Of a stretch of 64,000 nucleotides of DNA, positions 33,301-42,600 are shown piece by piece (the first letter of the stretch is position 1; every line of letters starts with the position of its first letter). The position numbers and the translations under genes are program-made. Below the pieces are notes generated by a model. That model did no database searches. It was given only the letters and a program-made list of their open reading frames with translations, and was not told the DNA's origin. The stretch is from Lytechinus variegatus. Its lineage: Eukaryota; Echinodermata; Echinoidea; Temnopleuroida; Toxopneustidae. The DNA lies in NCBI RefSeq assembly GCF_018143015.1, contig NC_054752.1, forward strand, positions 2,542,001-2,606,000. The letters are read 5' to 3'.

Positions 33301-35553
33301 GGCCAGCCAACTCTTTCTATGGTCACATGGCACAGAAATCAGGTGGTGCTCACATCAAATTCCAGCATTTCTCATTAATTACAGACATGTTCCTTGCAGG
33401 TAGGTTTTAAAGCAACATATTTGGTAAAGGAGTATATGCTATCCCTCTTTTGATAAGAGTGGCTACCAGTTCTTTTTCCTTCTAAACTTACCCTAAAATT
33501 TGCTTGCTTTTTCTCCTCAGTGATCTACTTGTAGTATTTCTCTCGATTTTTCTTGAAACTGCTGATTGTTTGACTTTGTAGGAATCAGTCCAACAAGGTT
33601 CTAGATATGATTGCATTAATACCTAATTAGGCCCTTTGAAGTCAGTGTATTATTGACCTTGTTCTAAATGTGTACAATCAGGCCAATTGTACATTGGTTA
33701 AGTCTGATCTTCCATAGGGGCCGCGGAACGGTTTTGAAAGTGAGGGGGGGGGGGGGCTGACCACGCAAAAAATCACAATCAGATGGTTGTTTTTACGGTT
33801 TTGGAAAAAAGTTATGGGGGAGGGGGCTGAAACTCTGTGGGGCCCCTGTTCCATGACTAGATAAATCTTCTTCGTTAAAGTAATATTTCAGACCAGGGTC
33901 CCGTAACACAAAGTTTTATAGCGATTGATCGTATGCTTGATTTTCACGATGGATTGTAAATTGTAGTCAGTGGAATATTGTAGAAAAATGTTCTACAATC
34001 ATTGTCAAGCTTTGTGTTACGGGCCCCTGATTAAGACAAAGATGTGCAATTCTTTTTCTCGAAGCTAAACTTCCCTAAATCAGACACATTTATGTGATCC
34101 CAACTTCCCAAGAGATTTGACTCTGTATGAATATCGGTTGTGATTTTCGCCATCCCCTTGTTTAGTGTGCTACAGAGAATCCGGTGATGACCAACTGAAG
34201 GCCTACGTCGACGAGGTCGAGAAAGAAGGGAGAATGACGGAAGAAATGAAGGATGTCATGAAGCAGCTGGAGAAGAAACCAGAGGAAGAGGAGAAGAAGG
34301 ATGAGGAGGAGAAGGAAGAGGAGGGAGAGGAGGGAGAGGAGAAGGAGAAAGAAGGAGGAGCATCGGCAGATGCAGCGGGAGATGCCGAGGTTGCAGCACC
34401 AGCTCCAGAGCGCCAACAGGTATTAGTTTGTACTTTGTATCTTTGCATCACGAGTGTAGTGGTTCTAACTCTCGTCTTTCAATCAGAATGTCATGGGTTC
34501 AGATCCTACTCCGGGCCAGGCGCCTATTACCTTAAAGGTCAAGTCCACCTCAGAAAAATATTGATTTGAATCAATAGAGAAAAATCAGACAAGCACAATG
34601 CTGAAAATTTCATCAAAATCGGATGTAAAATAAGAAAGTTATGACATTTCAAAGTTTCGCTTATTTTTAACAAAATAGTTATATGAACGAGCCAGTTACA
34701 TCCAAATGAGAGAGTCGATGATGTCACTCACTCACTATTTCTTTTGTTTTTTATTGTTTGAATTATACGATATTTCAATTTTTACGAATTTGACGATTAG
34801 GACCTCCTTGTCTGAAGCACAAAATGTTAAAATAATGGAATTCCACGTGTTCAGGGAGGAATGAAACTTCATTTCACATGACAATGACAAGAAAATACAA
34901 ATATTTCATATTTCATATAATAAAATACAAAAGAAATAGTGAGTGAGTGATGTCATCGACTCTCTCATTTGGATGTAACTATAGGGATAATAAAAGCTAA
35001 ATATATAGCAGCATCTAGAAATAATCAATTTTGATCCATACTATTATTTACGGTATTATTATTATGTCGGCTTTTGTTTGAGCTGCCGTTTCCAGTGCTG
35101 TGTATTCAAGGAATACCCATTCACCTCACCTGGGTTGAGTGCAACACAATGTGGGTAAGTTTCTTGCTGAAGGCAAACATGCCATGGCTGGGATTTGAAT
35201 CCACTGCCCTCTGATTGAATTGAAGACTAGAGTCAGAACCACTAGACCACTATGCCCACATGGTAAATTATATGCTGTCACTACACGAATAGTACTAATT
35301 ACTGATTGATATTTTATTCAGTTTTTGTTTTTCCTTCTTTTTTCCCCTCTTTATTCAGGAAGTGGAATATGTTTCGGAGCCATGGTGGGACCTGACCTTA
35401 GACACGGCAACAATGCCCAAATTCACATATAACAATGTCAATGACTTTTGGTCAAGATGTGGCCAACCAGCAGCTGCCAACAACTTCGATCGAAGAGCAA
35501 CAAGAAAGAGTTCAAGGAGAAAGACCCTAAAGAAGGCCTGTTCAGTGATGTGA
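27153..35553 (+). CDS. Ubiquitin-like x2 / vWA domain / CaaX-tail protein (nine coding exons, complete)
   Basis: Coding exons are 27153-27377, 28266-28424, 29070-29204, 29769-29870, 31452-31658, 32474-32638, 33273-33399, 34166-34419 and 35359-35553 (522 aa). All junctions are GT/AG; only the seventh intron is not phase 0. Residues 7-75 fit a ubiquitin-like fold (LKFGGKVLKRSKTMYDYLV matches the LIFAGKQLEDGRTLSDYNI part of ubiquitin). Residues 76-165 look like a second, diverged one. Residues 189-380 are a vWA domain: VDIVFSFDTTGSM (MIDAS D196, T198, S200), IPNIQIGLMAHGDYCDEHSY, ALVIIGDVVPHPP (D303), VYGVQA and ITDMFLAVCYRES. This resembles the vwkA-type vWA family. Residues 381-458 are Glu/Lys-rich, probably coiled or disordered. 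The tail is polybasic and ends CSVM, a CaaX-type prenylation motif. No signal peptide or membrane segment is visible, so a cytosolic, membrane-tethered protein is inferred. I do not recognise a named gene. Confidence 0.92.
27659..27744. mobile_element. 86-bp hairpin insertion with perfect 8-bp target duplication
   Basis: Arms TAGCCTGGAGGCTTCTGGGG... pair with the right arm over about 33 bases with one mismatch, leaving a ~20-base loop. GTCTCGGG flanks it on both sides (27651-27658 and 27745-27752). It lies in intron 1 of the Ubl-vWA gene. It is either a tiny MITE or an internal-deletion remnant of a TIR transposon. Confidence 0.85.
28050..28210. mobile_element. MITE fragment related to 18142-18358
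   Basis: It shares GGATGAAGGTCTA, CCTGACATC, CAGACTGGA and AAGTTCTCTC-type words with the other copy. An internal inverted pair, GTTCTCTCCTACCCCCGT and ACGGGGGTAGAAGGAGAGAAC, is visible. It lies in intron 1 of the Ubl-vWA gene, ending about 55 bases before exon 2. Confidence 0.75.
28266..28424 (+). CDS. Ubl-vWA gene, coding exon 2
   Basis: Acceptor TTTCAG|C and donor TTTCAT|GTAAGT, phase 0, 53 residues. It starts the second ubiquitin-like region (LNINLHLPGKDKEVVSVKI). Confidence 0.9.
29070..29204 (+). CDS. Ubl-vWA gene, coding exon 3
   Basis: Acceptor TTGTAG|A and donor AGACAG|GTTTGT, 45 residues. It completes the second ubiquitin-like region (NIIVKF), then an acidic linker EEEEMQEDERQ. Confidence 0.9.
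29769..29870 (+). CDS. Ubl-vWA gene, coding exon 4 (MIDAS motif)
   Basis: Acceptor CAACAG|G and donor TCAACG|GTAAGG, 34 residues. It carries the FSFDTTGSM metal-site motif. Confidence 0.93.
30262..30676. mobile_element. TIR element, GCACACCTTACGA family, copy 2
   Basis: AAAGGCCACCGCACACCTTACG on the left (in part) pairs with CGTAAGGTGTGCGGTCGCCTT on the right (in part). It is a full-length match to 1897-2312. It lies in intron 4 of the Ubl-vWA gene. Confidence 0.88.
31255..31445. repeat. (ATT)n/(GTT)n trinucleotide microsatellite
   Basis: About 190 bases of ATT, GTT and ATC triplets ending a few bases before the exon 5 acceptor of the Ubl-vWA gene. Open frames of poly-Leu/Ile and poly-Asn here are artefacts. 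Confidence 0.95.
31452..31658 (+). CDS. Ubl-vWA gene, coding exon 5
   Basis: Acceptor AACACAG|G and donor TTTGCT|GTAAGT, 69 residues with MAHGDYCDEHSYV. The acceptor abuts an ATT microsatellite. Confidence 0.93.
32148..32410 (+). mobile_element. tRNA-derived SINE
   Basis: A-box-like TAGCCCAGTGGATAA and B-box-like GTGGGTTTGAATTTC lie 40-50 bases apart, followed by a body with CTCAACCCAGGTGAGGTAAA and GGTACCTGGCAGG. It lies in intron 5 of the Ubl-vWA gene. Confidence 0.75.
32474..32638 (+). CDS. Ubl-vWA gene, coding exon 6
   Basis: Acceptor TTACAG|T and donor ATCAAG|GTAGAT, 55 residues with CYEWVLRHANGLSW and VIIGDVVPHPP. The donor region is duplicated 155 bases downstream. Confidence 0.93.
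33273..33399 (+). CDS. Ubl-vWA gene, coding exon 7
   Basis: Acceptor AATCAG|G and donor TGCAG|GTAGGT, 42 residues plus one base. It encodes VYGVQAMDN and SLITDMFLA, the end of the vWA core. Confidence 0.93.
33894..34029. mobile_element. Short hAT-like MITE with CAGGGTCCCGTAACACAAAG ends
   Basis: The right end CTTTGTGTTACGGGCCCCTG mirrors the left. The flanks TTTCAGAC and ATTAAGAC match at 6 of 8 bases. A fragment with the CCTTTGTGTTACGGGGCCC end lies near 15445-15465. It lies in intron 7 of the Ubl-vWA gene. Confidence 0.8.
34166..34419 (+). CDS. Ubl-vWA gene, coding exon 8 (acidic linker)
   Basis: Acceptor GTTTAG|T and donor CAACAG|GTATTA. It begins with VCYRES, then about 80 residues of Glu/Lys-rich sequence encoded by GAG/GAA-rich DNA. 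That is the same composition as the local purine microsatellites, so the linker length may vary between alleles. Confidence 0.92.
34440..34530 (+). mobile_element. tRNA-derived SINE head, truncated
   Basis: A-box-like TAGTGGTTCTAACTC and B-box-like GGGTTCAGATCC in tRNA spacing. It is cut off by the MITE that follows at 34531. Confidence 0.75.
34531..34985. mobile_element. MITE, AAGTCCACCTCA family
   Basis: It begins TTAAAGGTCAAGTCCACCTC and carries TTTCATCAAAATCGGATGT. The inner arms around GTTACATCCAAATGAGAGAG are mirrored near 34960-34980. It abuts the SINE head on its left. It lies in intron 8 of the Ubl-vWA gene. Confidence 0.7.
35090..35262 (-). mobile_element. tRNA-derived SINE, inverted
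   Basis: Read on the minus strand it starts GGGCATAGTGGTCTAGTGG, with B-box-like GTGGATTCAAATCCC, then a body with CAACCCAGGTGAGGTGAAT. It lies in intron 8 of the Ubl-vWA gene. Confidence 0.8.
35359..35553 (+). CDS. Ubl-vWA gene, coding exon 9 (polybasic tail, CaaX, stop)
   Basis: Acceptor ATTCAG|G. 64 residues, beginning EVEYVSEPWWDLTLD and ending RKSSRRKTLKKACSVM then TGA. Confidence 0.92.
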   Translation, partial: EVEYVSEPWWDLTLDTATMPKFTYNNVNDFWSRCGQPAAANNFDRRATRKSSRRKTLKKACSVM

Positions 35554-37960
35554 AATGGAGAATGGTATACTTAAATCAAGTTCATTTCATCATTAAAAAA
35601 AAAGAATTCAATGCAACACTATAAGCTCTGTTTTGTGTTAGCGGACAATTGTTGAGGTAAAGACACCAATGACTTTCATGCTTTTGTATCAGCAAAGATA
35701 ACCCTAGGAGGAAGACATTCAACCAAGTAGTTGAGGAGTTATTGTTATTCAAATTTGACAAATTATATATTACTTCAAAGTTTAGGATGTGCTTTATCAA
35801 ACTCAATAAAAATCTCAAAACGTTTATTTTGGGCAACTTATTGTTAGTTTCAGAATTGTAATGATAATTGACTTTTTTATTGTGTAACGATTGGTGACTT
35901 CTAATGAAGTAAGGGATAAGCAATATATATGCATATATAAGTGATATATCTTATTTATCAATATGTGATAACTTTTAAAATTGAATTTCTTAATTACTAT
36001 ACAAATCAACTGTTCAACATAATATGTTTTTTGCTTCAATTATTCTTTTCCAATATTGTACTGCCATGAATTTCATTCGTCATGGAAACAATGTTTTTTT
36101 TATGTTGAAATGAAATCCCTGTTGAGGGGAAAATAAATTTAATAATGAATATGTAATATGTTATTTGTCAGATGTCATTCTTGATTGATCTGACACCAAT
36201 AACTTCTGTTCTTATATACTCCTTCTGTACAAGGGAAATTTCCTTAAGAATTTAAGAAATGGCTGCTTGATGGTTTGAAATGAAATTCCAAAGTTTGGTT
36301 GCTTTGTGAAGAAATATCAACAATTGGAATAATTGGCTAATACACAATACTTAATTTGATACTTAGCAGGGTATTCTATTGGCTAATATATTGTACTAAT
36401 AATGCAGAGGGATTACCCTTAATATAAGCTTTGTCGGTTTCAGTATATCTGTCAATTATAAGTCATAAGTATTTTTATTATTTAACACCCAGCCTTTGTT
36501 AAAGGTGCACAAGCTCGTGAATGCATTTAACAACTGATGTTCTGTATCACTAATTCCTGTGCATTCATGTGCAGTAGCGTATGCAGGGGGGGGGGGTTAC
36601 AGGTATTCAAACCCCCTCTTAAATGTATTTTGATACCCAATTGCCCCAATAATTCACTCCCCCCCCCTACAATTTTTATGAAGGCTTTTTTTTTTAAATG
36701 CTTGTCAAAACGTTTGTTGTTACATTTTTTTTGGGTAGGAAACGACCTAAAATTGAAGACCTTTTTTTTTTGGGGGGGGGGGTTGTCAGCATTTCATTAG
36801 TTTGAAATCCCCCCTTTAACAAATCCTGCATATGCTACTGTTCCTGTGTAAGTGTTCTAGATGATTACAGTAGAATGCAGCAAACAAAATTGGAATTGTA
36901 TCATCTTCTTGTAAATATATGAAATTATGTTATTGCTTGCCATACATTCACCATTAATATGATTGCACTCATAGAGTGTGGTGTATCTCAAAGGTTATGA
37001 AGTATTTGAAATATATGCAAAACTTTCATCCAAATTTAAACATTGCCAGTATAATTTATACATGTATATATTTCTTCAGCAGAATTCGTTCAAATTCAAA
37101 CATTGCCATTTCAGAGTATACATGTATGTCAGATATTACTTCATATCAAAGGCCAGTTATAAATTACTTAAGCTGAAACTTTCATTTTTTTAGAAAGAAA
37201 CTAAACTTGGCTAATAATTAGTATTTTATTGTTAAGTTATTGTGTGCCTGTCTTTCTATTAGGAGAGATTTCAGTGCTTGATTGGCCATTATGTGCAATT
37301 CATTTGTGTGTGCAGTTTTGATGCGAGTCTTCCAAATTAACTATTGGTGTTTATAAAGAGAGGCTTTGACTTTCTAGGACTGAATTCATGCATTATCAGC
37401 AGCAAGCCGCAAGTTATTGTTTTAGGCTACTGACACCATGCAATTCGACAAGTGAAAAAATCAAGTCGTAGACTTCTATAGCAATTGATATTGGTTATAA
37501 ATCTTTTGAAAAATATTCTTGATCTGTATGTTTGCTATTTTACAATGTATTTAAGTACCATAATTATTCTTTTTATTAATCATTTTTCAAAAGCATAACT
37601 CGGAATCATGGGATGCATTTCTTTATATAATAAGAAGATCTTTTATTTCAACATTAGCAATCTATGTAATAGATATGATATATTTATACTGCCAGCAATC
37701 ATGATGGTATGTGCATGTTTTATGTCAAATAAGAAAATATTTGTCTATAGGGATCATGCACTTTATGTATGTCAGATATACTGGTCAAACAAAAAGAAGT
37801 CATATATAGAATGTAGATTTTTATTTATACATGGTATATTATTTGTATAGGGCCTATATGCACGTTTTCTATATGTATAAGTTTGTCTTTGTCTTTTCAG
37901 TGTCAGTCATTCTTTTGAATATGTTGATAATATCTGTAAATAAATGTACGTTTTATACAT
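35554..37960 (+). other. Probable 3' UTR of the Ubl-vWA gene
   Basis: AT-rich sequence without exons follows the stop codon. Candidate poly(A) signals are AATAAA at about 36131 and at 37939-37944. The second is followed by GT-rich sequence and would give a ~2.4-kb UTR. A hAT-like element (36572-36840) lies inside. Confidence 0.45.
36572..36840. mobile_element. hAT-like MITE with near-perfect 8-bp duplication
   Basis: Left end CAGTAGCGTATGCAGG and right end CCTGCATATGCTACTG. The flanks TTCATGTG (36564-36571) and TTCCTGTG (36841-36848) match at 7 of 8. Eight-base duplications and CAG...CTG termini are hAT hallmarks. Same family as 20669-20918. No transposase. Confidence 0.88.
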
Positions 37961-38139
37961 TTTTGTAACTTGGTTTATTAGAATGTGATTCCTTTTTTTC
38001 TCAGAATAGTCAATACAAAATGAATTGGTATTTAAAAAGTAAAGAAAATTATATAAATCAGAGAGAAAGATGTTAATATACACTAATTAAGAAAGAGGGG
38101 AGTGGTTAATGTATTTTGATTGATTCACAAAAGTATAAT

Positions 38140-38480
38140 GCAATTACAAAGAAAGAGAGAGGAAGAGTGAGGGGGGGGGAGGGGGAGATGGTGGGGGTGG
38201 GGGAAGAAGAAGAGAAGAAATAGAGGGGGAGTATGAAACAGAAAAAGAAGAAATAAAATGACATAGTAAAATATTTTAAAGAGGATCATTTACGAGACAC
38301 ATGAGTGAGAAGAGAGAGGGGGGGGGGGGGGGGAACGCCTAGAGACAGTTTGAGAAAAAGAAGGGGAGAGAGTGTCAGAAGGAGAGAGGCAGAAGCAGAA
38401 ATAGGGGAGGGGGAGAAAGAAGCAGCAAGAGAGAAAAGGAATGAGGGAGAGAGAGGGGTGGGAGGAAGAGGGAGAGAGAG
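38140..38480. repeat. Purine-rich (GA)n/(GGGAGA)n low-complexity sequence
   Basis: AGAGAGAGG, GGGGGGAGGGGG and a run of about 14 G at 38320, between the Ubl-vWA gene and YBEY. Arg/Glu-rich frames here are artefacts. Confidence 0.9.
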
Positions 38481-38485
38481 GGTGG

Positions 38486-38680
38486 CAGGGCCGTCACCAG
38501 CTTTTTTCTAGGGGGGTGCTGTTTATGAAAAAAAAAAAACAAAAACACAAAAAACAACGTTTTTTTTTTCAAAAGAGCCCTCAAGTATCCCTACCCCCCC
38601 CTCCGGTTTTTTTTTTTTTTTTTTTGGTTCTGAAGGGGGGTGCGTTCGCACCCTCCACACCCCCCCTGGCGACGGCCCTG
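38486..38680. mobile_element. Short hAT-like element with CAGGGCCGTCACCAG ends
   Basis: Right end CTGGCGACGGCCCTG mirrors the left. A sequence GGTGGGAGGAAGAGGGA occurs about 30 bases before the left end and again directly after the right end, so part of the flank is duplicated. Confidence 0.75.
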
Positions 38681-39473
38681 GGTGGGAGGAAGAGGGAAAG
38701 AGAGAGATCGAGAGAGAAAATAAGCCAAGAGAAAAGGAGGTATGAGGGAGGGGGTAGCTGGATGGATGGTATAGGGCAATACAAAGAAAGTGGCAGGTAA
38801 GGAATAGGTTATAGTATTTTTGTTACGAACATGAGACTTGAATAGTGGCAGAAAAAATAAATAGATAGACGAGGAAAGTGACATTGAACATTCAACATTT
38901 TCTTCGATCTTAAATTCTATTAAGAATCTGTCCTGCAATACCCTATATGATATTGCAATATAAGTCACTCTGCATGAGTCATCATAAAAAAATTAATGGC
39001 ATGTCTTTTGCAAATAGTGTGGGTTTACTAGCTGTTTGGAGGCTCATTAAGATGTGCAAAATCCCTCGGACCCCCCCTGTGATTTATCTATGGGATTTTA
39101 ATACTTTCATAATAGCAGACGACGATTATCTATGGGGCGCCATGATCGATGGTTTTATAAATGTGTTTCAAATTTTTAATCTGATACTAGTCTAGTACTT
39201 GAAAACAAATATTTTTTTAATCAAGAACCATAAAATATAAATTACAAATCAAAATGATAAAAGCTGAAGCACGGAGAAATAGACTAGGTCTTGGAAATGT
39301 AAAATTAAATGAAATGTATTCGGTATGTTCTCTAAACTAAACATAAACAAAACACACGTACAATCGGCACTCGATCTTCAATTGCATGTGTTGCGCTGAC
39401 CGACTTTTAAATTTGCTGGCAAAACCTGTCTTGGAATACACGGGTTGTATACACGGGAAATATCTATTTCACC

Positions 39474-39683
39474 ATGTCTATTATCGTGAGGAACTTTCAG
39501 AAGTCGGTGGCCTTTAATCTAGAAAAGATGAGAACTGACTTGAAAGCACTTCGTCGAATTCTTCGCGCAGAAAGATTTGATGTTTCAGTGATATGCGTGG
39601 AAGATAAAGACATCAGAGAAATGAACAGGATTTATCGGGCCACAGATGAACCTACGGACGTTCTCGCGTTTCCTGCCCACGAG
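39474..39683 (+). CDS. YBEY: YBEY coding exon 1
   Basis: ATG in the context CACCATGTC; donor CACGAG|GTAAGG; 70 residues through PTDVLAFPAHE. Confidence 0.96.
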
Positions 39684-42600
39684 GTAAGGCGCATAATAGT
39701 GACGCTACCCGCTACTCATGAAGAGAGGTGGCGCGCAATTAACATGCCATTGTTATTGTAAATTTTGTAATGCCGATGAATAGTTGACAAAAATGCCGGC
39801 ATCCATTCCCAGTCGGAATATTGAAGTTGTCAGAGATTAAGACAAAAAGTAAAGTAATAACTAATATTGAGCATTTTTTTAATGATTGAAAAGGAAAGTC
39901 ATAAAAGTGAAAACAGAAGTGAGATGAGAAGAAGGAGGAGGAGGATAATAAGAAGAATCTTGAAGAAGGAGATGAAGAAGAAGGGGAGGAAGAAGGATCA
40001 GGATGAGGAAAGAGGAGGGGGACAAAAAGAAGGAAGAGAAGAAGAAGAAGAAGAGGAGGATGAGAAGAAGAAAAAGAAGAGGAGGGGAAGGAGAAGAGGA
40101 GGAGAAGAAGAAGGGAAGAGGAGAAGGAGGGGGAGGAGGAGAAGAAGGAGGAGAAGGAGTATAAAAAGATAAAGACAAGAAGAACAAAGTGAAAAGGAGA
40201 AGAGTAGAAGATGGAGTAGGACTCAATGAGCATGAGGAGCTGGAGCCTTAAAAGGAAGAAGAAGAAAAAAAAGATACTAGCAAGTAGCAGTACTACATGT
40301 ACATGTAGTACGTAATTGGACTCAGGCGGGACTTCCAAGAAGAAGAAGAAATAGGAAAAACATTTACGGTAGAATAAGTATGAAGATCAAACTCAGGATG
40401 GTTGTACATAGGCCTGGGACTAAAACCCGGGTACCCGGGTCCCGCCGGAAGCGTCGGGTACCCGGGTAGAAAAATCAATAGCCGATACCCGAAAATTGCT
40501 CACCAGTATAACGTACATTTGATTTGTATTGCGTAGTGTAAGACATGATTGTAAACTCATCACAAAAGTACACAAGTCTCATTTTGAATCTCACCAATTA
40601 CCCTCGAAATATCCTTAAATATACTAGTTTTTCAAGTGTTGATGATGTGACTGAGATCGTTCAATCGTCGCCATGTTTTTTTTGAAGCGCAGTGACGTCA
40701 TCCAGCCACTGCGACGCAAGCCAATTTATGAATGAAAATATAGTAAGCATGCGCATTGCAAGCCTCAGCCCCACCCACGCAGTATTCCGTCAAAACAAGT
40801 TTGCAATACTCTGTCACCTCGTACCAAAATCGACCTAGAATTCCACTTTCCTTTATTTCATATGAATTATGAAAGGTATTCTCAGAGGATCTGTTTTCTC
40901 ACCGATACCACGCAAGTAAGGAAATTTTATTACTTCTTGCTTTTCCGTCAAAATCTTACGAAGTAGCGTCGATGTTGCATCGTGTTTGTTAGTTTGTAGA
41001 ATCTATCGCTACGTGAACAAAGTCAATTGATTTCCGGGTTTCGGAGCATATGAGGCGCCAGCCAATCACGTTCTTGATACCATTTTCAGTTCATCATAAA
41101 CCGAAAATGGTAACACGATCGTGATTGGCTGGCGCATTTGACGCTCCGAAACCCGGAAATCGATTGACTTTGTTCACGTAGCGATAGATTCTACAAACTC
41201 ACGAACACGATGTAATATCGACGCTACTTCGTAAGATTTTGACGGAAAAGCAAGAAGTAATAAAAATTTGCTTACCAGTGCGGTATCGGTGGGAAAACAG
41301 ATCCTCTGAGAATACCTTTTATAATTCATACAAAATATAGAAAAGTGGATTTCTAGGTCAATTTCGGTACGAGGTGACAGAGTATTGCAGACTCGTTTTG
41401 ACGGAACACTGCGTGGGGCTGAGGCTTGCAATGCGCATGCTTACTATATTTTCATTCATAAATTGGCTTGCATCGCATTGGCTTGATGATGACGTCACCT
41501 ATGGGGTTTTTCCACCAGTCATATTTCGAGCGACATGATTTTCGGGTACCCGGGTACCCGCCCGAAAATTACCACGGGTACCCGAAAAGAAAAAAACCCG
41601 AAAGTCCCAGGCCTAGTTGTACATGTATGTACTACAAATGTACCATATTGTATTACCATTGATTGATTCAAATGATTGCCTTCTTCATGTACTTTCTAAG
41701 AAAAAGGAGATTAATAACAACAACAACAACTTATTAATTAAATAGAAGTTCAAAAGTGAAGAAACAGAGGATGTTCAGAAGAATGGAGTGTTATGTTTAT
41801 TACTTTAAGAATAGTTGGCTCTACATTCATGTGAAGTTTATTGCAATAGTGTGCAACTGATTTTATCATCTACATGTATGCTTGTACAAAGCTGCCAAGT
41901 AGTATGGATTTTCAGTATTTAGTACTGAAAAATAAGAAGAATACTGATGGTTTCATGCAAAATACTGATTTCTAAAGTATCCGTTTCATGTGTTGTCTTA
42001 TGGTATTTCATTGAAAATACTGATGTCATCATCAAAATACTGATTTTCAGCTTTAAAAATACTGAAATGCAATTTTTTCAAGTTGGCAGCTCTGCTTGTA
42101 CTGTATATTGTATAATTCCCTGGTAGTATGCTGTGCTGCACGTACTGTATGTCCTTGTAGTGACTTTGAAGGCAATTGTCTGGTGGGTGTGTTCCAATTC
42201 TTGCTTTGTGATTGGATAGCTTTGTAGTACATGCCTCCATACATTTTCAGACAATAAACAAAACTCTGTAATGTAAACATAAAAACCTGTGACATTTGCA
42301 CACTCAAAGATTGCCTCAATTGCAGTCCTTAATATTATAAACAGTTTACAGTATGTACTGCACTTGAATTTCCAAACCAAAATTGAGCAAATTATTTTCA
42401 TACTATTTGGGTAGTAGGCCTACTTTGAAATTGTTTTCAATATTTGCATTGCCAAAAGTTAACAAGTAAATTTTCAAGGGAATGAAAATAAAGTTAATAC
42501 TGGAACACCATGGCTGAGGGCTTCAATATAATTCATGGGATCGCACTTTAAATTCCTTGTTAAATCTGGTGCATAATGATACAAAATTATTGTGCTTCAT

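Noticed and set aside
34162-34451. Ser/Leu-rich minus-strand frames opposite exon 8
   Set aside because: Shadows of the Glu/Lys-rich coding exon on the plus strand.
34445-34515. Possible tRNA gene (A-box and B-box present)
   Set aside because: The arms do not pair as a cloverleaf and the sequence is shared with SINE heads at 35090-35262 and 58680-59005.
39739-40338. 199-aa Ser/Phe-rich open frame on the minus strand, the longest in the window
   Set aside because: Product of the (GAA)n/(GGA)n repeat in YBEY intron 1; low complexity throughout.
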